Shown: positions 36,387-49,758, counted from the first letter of the stretch. The stretch is DNA of 64,000 nt from Zhihengliuella sp. (GCF_031178195.1 NZ_JAPSJL010000001.1:542382-606381); one strand, 5' to 3'. Notes: a model not told the origin generated them from the letters alone. Translations and numbers: made by a program.

Positions 36387-36823
36387 GCACCGAGACCACC
36401 GCCGACGCGAGCGCGGCCAAGCCGTCCGTCCTCTTCGTCTGCGTGCACAACGCCGGCCGCTCGCAGATGGCGGCCGCGTTCCTGACGTCGCTGGCCGGCG
36501 ACCGGATCGAGGTCCGCTCGGCGGGCTCGCAGCCGGCCGACCGGGTCAACCCGGCGGCCGTCGAGGCCATGCGCGAGGTCGGCATCGACATGTCGGCCGA
36601 GGTGCCGAAGGTCCTGACCGCGGACGCGGTGCAGGCGTCCGACGTCGTCATCACCATGGGCTGCGGCGACGAGTGCCCGTACTTCCCGGGCAAGCGGTAC
36701 GAGGACTGGAAGCTCGAGGACCCGGCCGGACAGGGCCTCGAGGCCGTGCGCCCCATCCGCGACGACATCAAGCGCCGCGTCGAGGGGCTCATCGAGTCCC
36801 TCGCCCCTGCCGCCGCGGAGTAG
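36383..36823 (+). CDS. arsC: Arsenate reductase, LMW-phosphatase type
   Basis: Reduces arsenate to arsenite for the pump; 146 residues. The P-loop CVHNAGRS (Cys20, Arg26) is intact, and a Cys in MGCGDECPYFPG and the EDWKLEDPAGQ block match the thioredoxin- or mycothiol-linked ArsC group. The ATG overlaps the ACR3 stop, so the two are made together. Confidence 0.93.
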   Translation: MSTETTADASAAKPSVLFVCVHNAGRSQMAAAFLTSLAGDRIEVRSAGSQPADRVNPAAVEAMREVGIDMSAEVPKVLTADAVQASDVVITMGCGDECPYFPGKRYEDWKLEDPAGQGLEAVRPIRDDIKRRVEGLIESLAPAAAE

Positions 36824-36912
36824 TCCGCCCGCTGGTTCCGTCGTCCCGCGCCGTCGCGAGTCGCCGCAGGCCTCGACGACGGCGGGCCATCGACGTCGCG
36901 GCGACCGCCCGG

Positions 36913-36955
36913 ACGCGCAAGTGCCCGGCTCCACTGGAGCCGGGCACTTGCGCGT
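36913..36955. terminator. Bidirectional terminator between arsC and the betaine island
   Basis: A perfect 20-bp stem (36913-36932 with 36936-36955) with a three-base loop lies between convergent arsC and the dimethylglycine oxidase gene; it ends in a short TT on the plus strand. Confidence 0.8.
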
Positions 36956-36970
36956 TCCTGCCGTCGGGCG

Positions 36971-39478
<2,508 letters not shown>

Positions 39479-39561
39479 CTACTGCTGGTGGGGATGCTGG
39501 AACTGCGGGCACGGTGGACGCGCCCGCCGAGATACGGGTGTGGTGATGGGTGGGCGTCGGT

Positions 39562-41007
39562 TCAGGCGTCGACGACGAGATCGGTGTTCGCGGTGGAGCA
39601 GCACGGCAGGAACTTGCCGGCCTCGATCTCGCGGGCCCGGATGCCGCCTTGGTGGTGCATGTCGACTTCGCCCTCGAGCTTGACGATCTTGCAGGAGCCG
39701 CACATGCCCTCCTGGCAGTTGGCCCCGATCCTCACGCCGGCCTTGCGGGCCGCCCCGAGGATCTGCTGCCCCGGGTCGATCCGCACGTTGACCCGGGTCC
39801 GGACGAAGGACATGGTGAGGCTGCCCTCGCCATGGACCTCGAACGACGACGGGTCCACCGGCTCGGCGGCGGCCGCGCCGGCCTGCTGTCCGTTTTGCGC
39901 GGCGACCGCGTCCTCCTCCCACGCGTAGTCGTCTGCTGCCTCGTCGACGATCTCCGCGGCGGCCTCGGCCACCGAGTCGGTCCCCGACTCCGAGTGGCCG
40001 GCCACGACGGCCTCGTACCCGCTGCCGTAGAGCTCCAGGGCGGCGGGCTGCTGCTCGTAGAACTCCTCGTGCGCGGCGGCGATCTCCTCGGCGATCTCGC
40101 CGGCGAGCGCCACCTCCTCCTTGTACTCGAGGATGGTCTCGCGACTGCCGTTGAAGGACTCGACGTGGAAGGACGTGTCATCGACGCCCAGCCGCTCCAG
40201 CAGCTGGCCGGCCACGTCCAGGTACGGCTCGGGCCCGCAGGCGTAGATCTGGCGGCCGTTCGCGTCCGGGGCGACCTCCTCGATCATCTCGGCGGTGAGG
40301 CGGCCGACCATGCCCTGCCACTTGCCGGGGGCGCTGCGGTCCCCGAGCGAGTAGTAGACCTTGATCCGCGAGTCGACGGACGCGATGTACTCCAGCTCCA
40401 TCGAGAAGGCGAACGCCCCCGGTGCGGCGCCGTGGTAGAGGACCACGACGTCGGCCCGGCCGGGGAGGGAGTGGATGGTGCGGATCATCGACATCAGTGG
40501 GGTGATGCCCGCACCGGCGGCGAGGAACAGGTAGCGGGCGCGGCGGTCGTGGTCCGGCAGGTGGAACGCGCCCACGGGGCCGAGGACCTCGAGGACCGTG
40601 CCGGGCCGGACGTTCTCGTGGACCCACGGCGAGACCTTGCCGCCGTCGTCGCGCTTGACCGTGATGGCGAACGCCCACGGCTGGGTGGGGGCGCTGGAGA
40701 TGGAGTAGCTCCGGTTGACCGGCTCCGCGTCCGGCCCGTCGACCGGGAACGCGATGTTGAGGTACTGGCCGGGACGGAACGCCAGCGGTGCTCCGTCGGT
40801 CCGGCGCAGGACGAACGTCATCATGTTCCCGGCCTCGGGGACCGTCTCCACGCACTCGGCCAGGAACTCCTGGGGGTGCCAGGGGCCGAGCGCGCGGGCC
40901 GCGCCGGCCGCCTCGGCCGAGCTCTGCAGCACCCGGTTCCACGGCATCTCCAGCCCGCGGACCCGCAGGACGTCGGGAACGGCCGTGCTGGTGGTGCTGA
41001 TGGTCAT
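39562..41007 (-). CDS. gbcB: Glycine betaine monooxygenase reductase component
   Basis: A ferredoxin-reductase-type electron donor of 481 residues for the Rieske oxygenase GbcA. FAD-binding RSYS at 99-102, NAD-binding GAGIT at 165-169 and YACGPE at 255-260; plant-type [2Fe-2S] ligands C431, C436, C439 and C469/C470 at the C-terminus. Between the reductase (to about 290) and the [2Fe-2S] domain (from about 396) is an unusual 100-residue acidic Ala/Glu-rich linker. The ATG overlaps the gbcA stop (ATGA). Confidence 0.9.
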   Translation of the reverse strand: MTISTTSTAVPDVLRVRGLEMPWNRVLQSSAEAAGAARALGPWHPQEFLAECVETVPEAGNMMTFVLRRTDGAPLAFRPGQYLNIAFPVDGPDAEPVNRSYSISSAPTQPWAFAITVKRDDGGKVSPWVHENVRPGTVLEVLGPVGAFHLPDHDRRARYLFLAAGAGITPLMSMIRTIHSLPGRADVVVLYHGAAPGAFAFSMELEYIASVDSRIKVYYSLGDRSAPGKWQGMVGRLTAEMIEEVAPDANGRQIYACGPEPYLDVAGQLLERLGVDDTSFHVESFNGSRETILEYKEEVALAGEIAEEIAAAHEEFYEQQPAALELYGSGYEAVVAGHSESGTDSVAEAAAEIVDEAADDYAWEEDAVAAQNGQQAGAAAAEPVDPSSFEVHGEGSLTMSFVRTRVNVRIDPGQQILGAARKAGVRIGANCQEGMCGSCKIVKLEGEVDMHHQGGIRAREIEAGKFLPCCSTANTDLVVDA

Positions 41008-42350
41008 GCCAGGTGCTCCTGCATCCGCTGCACGTACCAGTTGATGAAGGCCTCGACCTGGTACTCGCTCTTCATGTACGGGCCGGGCTCGTAGGCCGGG
41101 CTGGCGGCGCCGCGCTGGCACAGCTCCACGAAGTTCTTGTCCTGCAGGTTGGTCTGCTTCCAGGTGTAGGTCAGCGTCTCCAGGTCGTAGTCGACGCCCT
41201 CGACGGCGTCGTCGGCGACGAGCCACGTGGTGCGCACGAGCGTCTGGTGCTCGTTGATCGGGAACGCGGAGAACGTGATGACGTGGTCCGACATGAAGTG
41301 GAACCAGCTGTTGGGCTGGAGGTGCATGGAGCAGCGGCCCAGGCGGAAGTCGCGCAGGTCGCCGAGCAGCTTCTTGGACAGGCGACGCCCGCTGGCGGAG
41401 AAGGACTCGCCCGCGCCGTCGAGCGGCTCGCGGGAGATGCGGTAGCCGGCGATGCGCGTGTCCAGCTCCTCGAGGACCTCGTAGGGCAGGCCGTAGCGCA
41501 CGCAGCGGTCCTTGAGCGCCTGGTCGGCCTGGACGTTGCGGTCCCAGACGTCCTCCAGGTGCGGCGGGATGATCCCCTCGGTCAGGCCCCAGGTGGGGAA
41601 CAGCGAGCAGGCCAGCTCGGGGTGGCCGTCGCAGTGGTAGCACTCGCGGTTGTTCTCCATGACGAGCTTCCAGTTGCCCTCCTCCACCAGCTCCTGCTGG
41701 AAGGCGACCTTGGCGCTGGAGAGCTCGTGCGGGGCGAGGTAGGGCTCGAAGATCCGGGAGACCTCGTCGAAGTCCTCCGGCGGCTCGGCCGCGAGGCAGA
41801 CGAAGACGAGGCCGGCGACCACGCGGCTGTGGGCGCGCTTGAGGCCGAAGCAGCCCTTATCGAAGGTCGTCTCGCCCGGGGCGGAGGCGTGCACGAGCGC
41901 GCCCTCCGGCGAGTAGGTCCACGAGTGGTAGCCGCACACCAGGTTGCCGGTGGTGCCGGCCGCCTCCGTGAGGACGCGCGCGCCGCGGTGACGGCACACG
42001 TTGTGGAGGACGTTCACGCCCTCCTCCGTGCGGAGCACGATCAGCGAGTAGGGGCCGTAGTCGACGGTCACGTAGTCGCCCGGCTCGGGGATCTCGGCGA
42101 TGCTGGCCGCGAAGAGCCAGTGCTGGCCGAAGATGCCCTCCATGTCGGCGGCGAAGAGCGTCGGATCGGTATAGAAGGGCGCGTCGAGCGAGTAGCCCTT
42201 GCGCCGGTTGTCGAACAATTCGCGGATCTCAGAGCGCTGCTCCTCGGGAACGGCGGAGAGCCGACCCTTGCGCGGCGCGGACGCCCGCTTGGTCGCAGCC
42301 TTGCTCTCGCCGGCGGGCGTCTTGGCTGCGGTCTTAACTGCAGGGTTCAA
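41004..42350 (-). CDS. gbcA: Glycine betaine monooxygenase, Rieske oxygenase component
   Basis: Rieske non-heme iron oxygenase of 448 residues that demethylates glycine betaine to dimethylglycine and formaldehyde. Rieske ligands are C119-x-H121 and C139-x2-H142; mononuclear iron ligands are H239 and H243 in ECYHCDGH. The start is taken as TTG at 42350 because GAGGGAG stands seven bases before it; the ATG at 42395 would add a basic tail and has no ribosome site. The first 30 residues are Lys/Ala-rich. It is first in gbcA-gbcB-dmg and divergent from the LysR gene. Confidence 0.9.
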   Translation of the reverse strand: MNPAVKTAAKTPAGESKAATKRASAPRKGRLSAVPEEQRSEIRELFDNRRKGYSLDAPFYTDPTLFAADMEGIFGQHWLFAASIAEIPEPGDYVTVDYGPYSLIVLRTEEGVNVLHNVCRHRGARVLTEAAGTTGNLVCGYHSWTYSPEGALVHASAPGETTFDKGCFGLKRAHSRVVAGLVFVCLAAEPPEDFDEVSRIFEPYLAPHELSSAKVAFQQELVEEGNWKLVMENNRECYHCDGHPELACSLFPTWGLTEGIIPPHLEDVWDRNVQADQALKDRCVRYGLPYEVLEELDTRIAGYRISREPLDGAGESFSASGRRLSKKLLGDLRDFRLGRCSMHLQPNSWFHFMSDHVITFSAFPINEHQTLVRTTWLVADDAVEGVDYDLETLTYTWKQTNLQDKNFVELCQRGAASPAYEPGPYMKSEYQVEAFINWYVQRMQEHLA

Positions 42351-42508
42351 TCGAATTCTCCCTCGAAATGCATCCCGCCGGGGCCGGCGGATCAACGTGC
42401 GTGGCCGGTCCGAGACGACCGGGAACCTGCTGGTGTCCCTTAAGCGTAAGAAGGGTCACAGTCCAAAAAAAGCTCCACTTTCTGTCTGATACCGTGCAGA
42501 ATGTTTGG

Positions 42509-43426
42509 ATGATTGATCAGCGACTTCTGACGCTCCGTGCCTTCGCCATGTGCGGCACCGTCTCGGCCACCGCGGAGCTCACCGGCTACTCCCGTTCGGC
42601 CATCTCAGCGCAGCTGCGCGAGCTCCAGCAGGCCCTGGGGATGAGGCTCCTGGTGAAGGACGGGCGCGGTCTGCGGCTCACCAGCACGGGGCGCTATCTG
42701 GTCAGCCAGACGGACACCCTGGTGACGGAGTGGGACCGGATCCGGTCGGAGGCGCTGACCGCGGGCGGGCAGACGCAGCGGCGCTTCGGCATCGGCGGCT
42801 TCTCCACTGCCGCCTCGAGCCTCCTCGCCCCCCTGGCCTCGGAACTGAAGACATCGCGGCCGGACGTCCAGGTCCAGATGGTCGAGGCCAGCCCGGAGCG
42901 GTGCTTCGACCTGCTCCTGACCGAACGGATCGACCTGGCCGTGGTCGTGGCCATGCAGGCGGCCTCCCACGTGGACGGTGATCCGCGCTTCGAGCTGACG
43001 CCGCTGCTGGACGACCCGCTGGACGTCATGGTGCCCTCCACCCACCCGCTGGCCGAGCGCGGCACGGTGCATCTGGAGGATCTCGCGCAGGAGCCCTGGA
43101 TCACCGCCGCGCCGGGCTCGACCTACCACACGCTGTTCACGGCCGCCTTCACGGCGGTCGGCGCGACGCCGCGGATCGAGCACGAGGCGATCGAGTGGGA
43201 GACCGCAACCGCGTGGGTCGGAGCCGGCCTGGGCATCGGCCTGGTGCCGCGGCTGTTCCGGCTCGGCGCCGCGGAGAACGTCACCCGGCTGCATCTGGAG
43301 GGCTCGTGGCAGCCCACGCGGCGAATCGTCGCCGCGGTGCGCAGCGGCACGCAGGACTCCCCGCTGGTGCGGTCGTCGCTGGAGTGCCTGAAGGCGACCG
43401 CCCGCGGGATCCTCTCGCGCTCCTGA
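42509..43426 (+). CDS. LysR family transcriptional regulator
   Basis: A regulator of 305 residues. The N-terminal winged helix reads LRAFAMCGTVSATAELTGYSRSAISAQLRELQ and the rest is the periplasmic-binding-like effector domain. It is divergent from gbcA, with an AT-richer stretch in the 158-base gap where LysR proteins bind. The likely job is to control the betaine genes, perhaps with betaine or a product as effector; that is inferred from position alone. ATG at 42509 is preferred; a longer in-frame ORF begins at 42368 but covers the promoter region. Confidence 0.87.
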   Translation: MIDQRLLTLRAFAMCGTVSATAELTGYSRSAISAQLRELQQALGMRLLVKDGRGLRLTSTGRYLVSQTDTLVTEWDRIRSEALTAGGQTQRRFGIGGFSTAASSLLAPLASELKTSRPDVQVQMVEASPERCFDLLLTERIDLAVVVAMQAASHVDGDPRFELTPLLDDPLDVMVPSTHPLAERGTVHLEDLAQEPWITAAPGSTYHTLFTAAFTAVGATPRIEHEAIEWETATAWVGAGLGIGLVPRLFRLGAAENVTRLHLEGSWQPTRRIVAAVRSGTQDSPLVRSSLECLKATARGILSRS

Positions 43427-43490
43427 GCTCGCCTGTCGGAGCCCCCGCATCCCGGCACACCCGCTCCCGGGCACCCCTGGCGCCGGGCAC

Positions 43491-43531
43491 GCGTACGGCG
43501 ACGACGGGACGCTCCCGTCGTCGTCGTACGC
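43491..43531. terminator. Bidirectional terminator between lysR and purU
   Basis: A 19-bp stem (43491-43509 with 43513-43531, one G-U pair) and three-base loop between the converging genes. Confidence 0.75.
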
Positions 43532-43577
43532 GCTGCTGCGGCGGCCGTGCGCGGGCGGACTCGCCGGGCCGCCGGGG

Positions 43578-44459
43578 CTAGCGGAGGACCACCGTCCGCG
43601 AGTCGTGGAGCATGACGCGGCCCTCGCAGTGCCAGCGCACCGCGTCGGAGAGGGCCTTGCGCTCGGTGTCGCGGCCGGCCGCGACGAGGTCCTCCGGCCC
43701 GAACGAGTGGTCGACCTGCTGGACCTGCTGGGCGATGATCGGCCCCTCGTCCAACTCGCTGTTGACGTAGTGAGCCGTCGCGCCCACGGTCTTCACGCCG
43801 CGCTCGAACGCCTGGTGGTAGGGCTTGGCGCCCTTGAAGGAGGGAAGGAAGGAGTGGTGGATGTTGATGATCCGCCCCTCCATCTTGGTCGCCAGGGAGT
43901 CGGAGAGGACCTGCATGTAGCGGGCGAGCACCACCAGGTCGATCTCGAACCGGTCCGTCAGGTCCAGCAGCTTCTGCTCGGCCTCGGCCTTGGTGTCCGG
44001 GGTGACGGGCACGTGGTAGAAGGGGATGCCGTGCCACTCGACGGACCGCTGGTGGTCTCGGTGGTTGGAGACGACGGCGGCGATCTCGACCGGGAGCTCT
44101 CCGATGCGCGCGCGGTAGAGCAGGTCGTTGAGGCAGTGGTCGAACTTGGAGACCATGATCAGGACGCGGCGCTTCTGCCCCGCCGGCAGCAACTCCCAGC
44201 GGGCGTCGCCGCCGGCGCTGCCGTCGACCAGCTTGCCGATGTCCCGGCGCACGCTCGCCGCCGCCTCCTCCGCGTCCACCCCGTCGCCGATCCTGAAGTG
44301 GACGCGGGCGAAGAAGTGCCCTGCGCGCGGATCGTCGAACGTCTTCAGTTCCACGATGTCCCCGCCGTGCTCCAGGAGGACGCCGGTCAGTGCGTGCACG
44401 ATCCCGGGCTTCTCCGGGCAGTCGAAGGTCAGGACGTAGTCCCGAGCGGTCTCACCCAT
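43578..44459 (-). CDS. purU: Formyltetrahydrofolate deformylase
   Basis: Hydrolyses 10-formyl-THF to formate and THF; 293 residues. An N-terminal ACT domain (about 5-85) is followed by a formyltransferase-like domain with the catalytic Asn-His-Asp set in NIHHSFLPSFKGAKPYHQAF and SELDEGPIIAQ. ATG at 44459 has AGGAGC upstream. In the betaine/sarcosine island it would recover THF from the excess one-carbon units; related clusters in actinobacteria and proteobacteria also carry purU. It is last of the glyA-sox-sdaA group. Confidence 0.92.
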   Translation of the reverse strand: MGETARDYVLTFDCPEKPGIVHALTGVLLEHGGDIVELKTFDDPRAGHFFARVHFRIGDGVDAEEAAASVRRDIGKLVDGSAGGDARWELLPAGQKRRVLIMVSKFDHCLNDLLYRARIGELPVEIAAVVSNHRDHQRSVEWHGIPFYHVPVTPDTKAEAEQKLLDLTDRFEIDLVVLARYMQVLSDSLATKMEGRIINIHHSFLPSFKGAKPYHQAFERGVKTVGATAHYVNSELDEGPIIAQQVQQVDHSFGPEDLVAAGRDTERKALSDAVRWHCEGRVMLHDSRTVVLR

Positions 44460-44473
44460 GTTTGCTCCTATTC

Positions 44474-45877
44474 TCAGCACTCGACGACGTTGACCGCCAG
44501 GCCACCGCGCGAGGTCTCCTTGTACTTGGTCTTCATATCCGCCCCAGTCTGGCGCATCGTGTCGATGGCCTGGTCGAGGGACACCCGGTGCTGCCCGTCG
44601 CCGCGGACGGCGAGGCGGGCCGCATTGATCGCCTTCACCGAGGCGATGGCATTGCGTTCGATGCAGGGCACCTGCACGAGCCCGCCGACGGGATCGCAGG
44701 TGAGCCCCATGTTGTGCTCCAGTCCGATCTCGGCCGCGTTCTCGATCTGCTCCGGCGTCCCACCCAGGACCGCGCAGAGTCCTGCCGCCGCCATGGAGCA
44801 CGCGGAGCCGACCTCGCCCTGGCAGCCCACCTCGGCGCCGGAGATCGAGGCGTTCTTCTTGAAGAGGATGCCCACGGCCCCGGCGGTCAGCAGGAAGTCG
44901 ACGATACCGTCCTCGTCCGCGCCGGGGACGAAGTTCCAGTAGTAGTGCAGGACCGCGGGGATGATGCCGGCCGCGCCGTTGGTCGGCGCGGTGACGATCC
45001 GGCCGCCCGAGGCGTTCTCCTCGTTCACGGCGAGCGCGAACAGGTTGACCCACTCCATGGCCTGGAGCGGGTCGACGCTGCCGGAGGCCAGCGCCGCGGT
45101 CTGCTCCTCGCGGAGCCGCGCCCGCAGGGCCGGGGCCCGCCGCCGGACCTTGAGCCCGCCGGGCAGCAGGGCCTCGGTCCGCGTGCATCCGTTCTCGACG
45201 CATTCGCGCATCACCGCCCAGATGGCCAGCAGCTGCTCGCGCAGCACGCTGCCCTCGTGGCGCACGGCCTCGTTGGCGCGCACCACGCCGGAGATCGAGA
45301 GCCCGCTCTCCCGGCACCGCGCCAGGAGCTCGTCCGCGGAGTCGAACGGGTGGGGCTCCGGCGCGTCGTCACCGGCGACCGGTGCGTCCAGCTCGTCGGA
45401 GGCGACCACGAAGCCGCCGCCCACCGAGTAGTACTCGCGGACCAGCAGTTCCGCGCCGTCGTCGGCCGTGGCCGTCAGGCGCATCCCGTTGGGGTGCGCG
45501 GGCAGGGACCGGCGGCGGTGGAGGACGACGTCGCGGGCCCGGTCGAACGTGACCGGGCGCCCCGCGGCGTGCTCACCACCGAGCACGAGCCGGCCCGACT
45601 CGGCCGCCGTCCGGGCGATGCCCGGCACGGCGTCGGCGTCGACCGTCTCTGGGTCGTGCCCGCTGAGCCCGACGATCAGGGCCGTGTCCGAGCCGTGTCC
45701 GATGCCCGTGGCGCCCAGCGACCCGAACAGCTCCGACTTCACCCGGGCCGTCGCCGGGAGCCGGCCGCTTCGGCCGAGCTCGGCGGTGAACCGCCGCGCC
45801 GCGCGCATCGGCCCCACCGTGTGGGAGGAGGAGGGACCGACCCCGATGGAGAACAGGTCCAGGACGCTGAGCGCCAT
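44474..45877 (-). CDS. sdaA: L-serine ammonia-lyase (iron-sulfur)
   Basis: A single-chain L-serine dehydratase of 467 residues; turns serine into pyruvate and ammonia. It opens [22 protein letters not shown], the usual N-terminus, and the three Cys for the [4Fe-4S] cluster are in [12 protein letters not shown] and TCDPVGG. The ATG at 45877 overlaps the soxG stop by one base (TGATG). With GlyA upstream it completes the route from glycine to pyruvate. Confidence 0.94.
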   Translation of the reverse strand: MALSVLDLFSIGVGPSSSHTVGPMRAARRFTAELGRSGRLPATARVKSELFGSLGATGIGHGSDTALIVGLSGHDPETVDADAVPGIARTAAESGRLVLGGEHAAGRPVTFDRARDVVLHRRRSLPAHPNGMRLTATADDGAELLVREYYSVGGGFVVASDELDAPVAGDDAPEPHPFDSADELLARCRESGLSISGVVRANEAVRHEGSVLREQLLAIWAVMRECVENGCTRTEALLPGGLKVRRRAPALRARLREEQTAALASGSVDPLQAMEWVNLFALAVNEENASGGRIVTAPTNGAAGIIPAVLHYYWNFVPGADEDGIVDFLLTAGAVGILFKKNASISGAEVGCQGEVGSACSMAAAGLCAVLGGTPEQIENAAEIGLEHNMGLTCDPVGGLVQVPCIERNAIASVKAINAARLAVRGDGQHRVSLDQAIDTMRQTGADMKTKYKETSRGGLAVNVVEC

Positions 45878-46566
45878 CAGGCGACTGCTTCTCCGGCGAA
45901 CTCGGCCATGGCGTCGACGAGCCAGCGCACCATGTAGTCGGCGAAGGACGCGCGCGGGTACAGCCGGTACTCCTGCTCGGCCGTCCGGTGCAGGATGACC
46001 GGGACCGGACCCAGCTGGGTGAGTACCGCCGTGCCGACAGCGAACACGGCCGGGTGCAGGTCCAGGTGGCAGCCCTTCTCCAGGACGGCCCGGGAGCTGG
46101 CCCCGCTCAGGACCAGGATGGTCCGGTTCGCGGAGAGGTCCACCACCTGGCCCGGCAGGCCCTCGAGCACGGCCGCCGGCGCGTCGGCCTCCCCCGGCTC
46201 CTGCCGGCGGGAGACGTCCACGGCGAGGAACTCGTCCGGGCCCAGCCACAGCAGGTGCTGCCCGGCCGGGTCGCCGGACACCTCGCCGACGCCGGACGGC
46301 AGCGGGAGGCCGAAGTGCTCCTGAAGGACCTCGGCGCTGCGGCTGCCCGGGGCGGCGCGCAGGCCGAGCTGGACCGCGAACGGCAGTTCGCGCAGCGCCA
46401 CCGAGCGTTCCCCGGTGACCTCGGTCGCGGCCATGAGGTCGGCCAGGTGCGCGGCGGGCGAGACGCGCAACGCGTCCAGGGCCGTCGTCGGCCGGTCCTG
46501 CCCGTCGCGGGCGGCGAGGGTGGAGGCGGCGGTGCCCTCCGGCGTCGTGGTCGTGGTGTCAGCCAT
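45877..46566 (-). CDS. soxG: Sarcosine oxidase gamma subunit
   Basis: A protein of 229 residues in the GcvT-like gamma subunit family of heterotetrameric sarcosine oxidase, opening with a low-complexity Thr/Ala tail (1-30). ATG at 46566 overlaps soxA by eight bases. Gamma contains no cofactor; it completes the alpha-beta-gamma-delta complex. Confidence 0.92.
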   Translation of the reverse strand: MADTTTTTPEGTAASTLAARDGQDRPTTALDALRVSPAAHLADLMAATEVTGERSVALRELPFAVQLGLRAAPGSRSAEVLQEHFGLPLPSGVGEVSGDPAGQHLLWLGPDEFLAVDVSRRQEPGEADAPAAVLEGLPGQVVDLSANRTILVLSGASSRAVLEKGCHLDLHPAVFAVGTAVLTQLGPVPVILHRTAEQEYRLYPRASFADYMVRWLVDAMAEFAGEAVA

Positions 46567-49468
46567 CGCGGCGGTTCCCTTCGGGGTCGTAGAGGACGGG
46601 GGAGGTGATCTCGACGTCGACGAGCTCGCCGTCGAACCAGGACTTGATCACGTCGCCCTGGCGGTTCCGGCCGTTGGAGACGAGCGCCAGCCCGAACGGC
46701 CGGCCGAGGGCCGCCGACTGGTACGACGACGTCACGTGGCCGATCATCGGGACCGGCCCCGCCTCGGGCGTCACCGGTGTCCCGGCGTCGACCAGCTGGG
46801 CGCCCTCGGGCAGCCGGGTGGTCCCGTCCACGGGGAGGACGCCGACCAGGTGGTGGCGGTCCGCGCGGGCGGTGTCCGCCCGGGAGTACGAGCGCTTGCC
46901 GATGAACTCCTTGACGTTGGAGACCACCCAGTCCATCCCGGCGTCCTGCGGGGTGACGGTCCCGTCGGTATCCTGACCGACGATGATGAACCCCTTCTCG
47001 GCGCGGAGCACGTGCATGGTCTCCGTGCCGTACGGGGTGATCCCGAAGTCCGCACCGGCGGCGTCCACGGCCTCCCAGACGGCGAGGCCGTAGTAGGCGT
47101 CGACGTTGATCTCGAAGGCCAGCTCGCCGGAGAAGGAGATCCGGCAGATGCGCGCCGGGATCCCGTTGGCGAGGGTGGTCTCGCGGAACGCCATGAACGG
47201 GAACGCCTCCTGGGAGACGTCGAGGTCCGGGCAGACCCGCTCCATCACCTTCCGGGAGTCCGGTCCGACGACGGCGATCGTGCTCCACTGCTCCGTGACG
47301 GAGGTGAGGACGACGTCGAGCTCGGGCCACTCGGTCTGGTGCCACTGCTCGAGCCACTCCAGCACCTTGGCGGCGCCGCCGGTGGTGGTGGTCATGTAGT
47401 AGCGGTCCTCGGCGACGCGCAGCGTGACGCCGTCGTCGTAGATCATCCCGTCCGGGGTGCACATGACGCCGTAGCGCGCCATCCCGACCTTGAGCTTCTT
47501 GAACCCGTTGGTGTAGACGCGGTTCAGGAACTCGCCGGCGTCGGTGCCGCGGATCTCGATCTTGCCGAGGGTGCTGGCGTCCATGAAGCCCACGTGCTCG
47601 CGCACGGCCCGGCACTCGCGCAGGACGGCCGCGTCCAGGTCCTCGCCCGCCTGCGGGTAGTACCAGGGCCGCTTCCACTGGCCGACGTCCTCGAACTCCG
47701 CCCCGTGGGCGACGTGCCACGGGTGGATGGACGTGATCCGGGCCGGATCGGCGAGCTCGCCGCGGCGGCGGCCGGCCACGGCCGCGAACGCGACCGGGGT
47801 GTACGGGGCGCGGAACGTCGTCGTGCCGATCTCCGAGGGGTCCTCGGCGCCCAGGACCCCGGCGAGGACGCCGATGGCGTTGACGCCGCTGGTCTTGCCC
47901 TGGTCGTTGGCCGTGGAGATCGAGGTGTACCGCTTGACGTGCTCCACGGAGCGCATGCCGGCCCCGGTGGCGCGCAGGACGTCGGCGACGGTCTGGTCCC
48001 GCTGGAGGTCCACGAAGTGCTCGGTCCAGGTCTCCGGCTCGCCGTCCGGCCCCGGGACCAGCCAGAGCGGACGGACCGGTCCGGTCGGGGTCGACGGGGC
48101 GGCCGGGACCACCATGGGCGCCGTCCGTCCGGTGCGCCGGGCGGCCCGGTGGCCCGCCTCGGCGCCGTCGGCGAGGGAGCCGTCCAGCGTGTAGCGGCCG
48201 GCGGCGGAGCCGATGACCTGCTGGTCGGCGACCGGCGCGGCCGGGACGAAGCCCGCGACGCGCTCGTCCCAGGCCAGGCGGCCGCCGCGCTGGCTGTGCA
48301 GGTGCACCACCGGCGAGAACCCGCCGGAGACGGCGAGCAGATCGGCGTCCAGCGTCTCGGTCCCGCCGGCGAGCGTGCCGTCCGCGGCGAGCGCGGAGAC
48401 TGTGACGCCGCTGATGCGGCCCGCGGTTCCGCCCCCGGCGGTGTCCACCACCGCGGAGCCCGGGAGGGAGCGGACGCCCGTGGCGGCGAGGACCTCGGCC
48501 GCGCGGTCGGAGACCTCGGGCCGGGAGTCGACGACGGCGACCACCTCGACGCCCGCCGCGTGCAGGTCCGCGACCGTGCTGTAGGCGGAGTCGTTGGTGG
48601 TCGCGACGACCACGCGCCGCCCGGCGGCGACGCCGTAGCGGTTGAGGTAGGTCCGCACCGCGCCGGCGAGCATGATGCCGGGGCGGTCGTTGTTGGCGAA
48701 CACCAGCGGACGCTCGTGGGCGCCGGTGGCGAGGACCACCTGGGAGGCGCGCACGTGCCAGATGCGCTGCCGCGAGACGCCGGGGCGGTCCGCCGCGGGC
48801 AGGTGGTCCGTGCGGTGCTGCACCGCGACCACGAAGTTGTTGTCGTAGCTGCCGAACGCGGTGGTCCGCGGCAGGTAGGTGAAGTCCTCGGAGTGCGCGA
48901 GCCGGTCCAGCGTGGCGTCGACCCACTCGAGGGCCGGCTGCTCGTCGATCACCGCGTCCCGCTCGGAGAGCAGGGAGCCGCCGGCGGCGGGCTGCTCGTC
49001 CATCAGGATGGTGCGGGCGCCGGTCTTGGCGGCCTCCCGGGCGGCGGCGAGGCCGGCCGGGCCGGCGCCGACGACGAGGACGTCGGTGTGCACGTACTTG
49101 TGGTCGTAGAGGGCCTCGTCCCGGCGCGGGTCGAGGACGCCGCGCCCCTGGAGGTACTCGACCTCCATGCCGTCGGCGATCTCCACCGTGGTGGCCGGGA
49201 GCATGGACTCGTCCACCTGCCCGGGGAACCGCGACTTCACGGTCACCAGTGCGTTCGGCTCCTCGACGCCGGCGCTGACGACGCCGCGGGGGCGTGCCAG
49301 GTACAGCGACGGGCCGCAGTCGACGCGCCCGGCGGCCAGCAGCGCGCTGGCGATCGTGTCACCGGCGAAGCCGGTGTACTCGAGGCCGTCCAGCCGGAAC
49401 TTCACCTCGCGGCTACGGTCGACGGCATGCCCCGGGGCCCGCTCCGGCCCCACGCGCCCTGCGTTCAT
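46559..49468 (-). CDS. soxA: Sarcosine oxidase alpha subunit
   Basis: A protein of 969 residues, the usual length. Residues 1-110 are the ferredoxin-like N-terminal fold, [20 protein letters not shown] (about 133-152) is the dinucleotide-binding site for NAD, and the C-terminal half (about 560-969) is a GcvT-like domain that binds THF. It takes the methyl group of sarcosine as 5,10-methylene-THF. The ATG at 49468 overlaps the soxD stop by one base. An ORF that extends to 49744 lies across soxD and is rejected. Confidence 0.94.
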   Translation of the reverse strand: MNAGRVGPERAPGHAVDRSREVKFRLDGLEYTGFAGDTIASALLAAGRVDCGPSLYLARPRGVVSAGVEEPNALVTVKSRFPGQVDESMLPATTVEIADGMEVEYLQGRGVLDPRRDEALYDHKYVHTDVLVVGAGPAGLAAAREAAKTGARTILMDEQPAAGGSLLSERDAVIDEQPALEWVDATLDRLAHSEDFTYLPRTTAFGSYDNNFVVAVQHRTDHLPAADRPGVSRQRIWHVRASQVVLATGAHERPLVFANNDRPGIMLAGAVRTYLNRYGVAAGRRVVVATTNDSAYSTVADLHAAGVEVVAVVDSRPEVSDRAAEVLAATGVRSLPGSAVVDTAGGGTAGRISGVTVSALAADGTLAGGTETLDADLLAVSGGFSPVVHLHSQRGGRLAWDERVAGFVPAAPVADQQVIGSAAGRYTLDGSLADGAEAGHRAARRTGRTAPMVVPAAPSTPTGPVRPLWLVPGPDGEPETWTEHFVDLQRDQTVADVLRATGAGMRSVEHVKRYTSISTANDQGKTSGVNAIGVLAGVLGAEDPSEIGTTTFRAPYTPVAFAAVAGRRRGELADPARITSIHPWHVAHGAEFEDVGQWKRPWYYPQAGEDLDAAVLRECRAVREHVGFMDASTLGKIEIRGTDAGEFLNRVYTNGFKKLKVGMARYGVMCTPDGMIYDDGVTLRVAEDRYYMTTTTGGAAKVLEWLEQWHQTEWPELDVVLTSVTEQWSTIAVVGPDSRKVMERVCPDLDVSQEAFPFMAFRETTLANGIPARICRISFSGELAFEINVDAYYGLAVWEAVDAAGADFGITPYGTETMHVLRAEKGFIIVGQDTDGTVTPQDAGMDWVVSNVKEFIGKRSYSRADTARADRHHLVGVLPVDGTTRLPEGAQLVDAGTPVTPEAGPVPMIGHVTSSYQSAALGRPFGLALVSNGRNRQGDVIKSWFDGELVDVEITSPVLYDPEGNRRDG

Positions 49469-49758
49469 CAGCTCTCTCCTTGCGTGAGGTCCGGACGGGC
49501 CTCGCCCGGCCGGTAGACGGCTTTGAATTCGTACGTGACGGTGTCCCGCAGTGCGTTGAACCACCGGCGGCATCCCGCCGTGTGGACCCAGCGCTCGGCG
49601 AAGAGGCCGCGGGTGTTCTCCCGGTAGAAGAGGTACTCGCCCCACTCCCGGTCGCTGAGCTGGTTCGGATCCTCCGGGTAGGCCACGTGGGCCTGTCCCC
49701 CGTAGCCGAACTCGGTCTCGTCGCGTGGCCCGCAGTCCGGGCATGGAATCATGAGCAT
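49468..49758 (-). CDS. soxD: Sarcosine oxidase delta subunit
   Basis: A zinc-binding subunit of 96 residues. The ligands C6, C9, H59 and C63 are at the positions of the known delta subunits. It lies 13 bases after soxB and overlaps soxA. Confidence 0.95.
   Translation of the reverse strand: MLMIPCPDCGPRDETEFGYGGQAHVAYPEDPNQLSDREWGEYLFYRENTRGLFAERWVHTAGCRRWFNALRDTVTYEFKAVYRPGEARPDLTQGES

Noticed and set aside
42351..42395. Longer gbcA start at the ATG at 42395
   Set aside because: No ribosome site is present there; the TTG at 42350 has GAGGGAG at ideal spacing.
46415..49516. 1033-codon open frame opposite soxA
   Set aside because: Antisense to a clear sarcosine oxidase alpha subunit; composition is low-complexity.
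49472..49744. N-terminal extension of soxA to 49744
   Set aside because: It would cover soxD, whose zinc ligands are all at the expected places; the added residues are Arg-rich shadow sequence.
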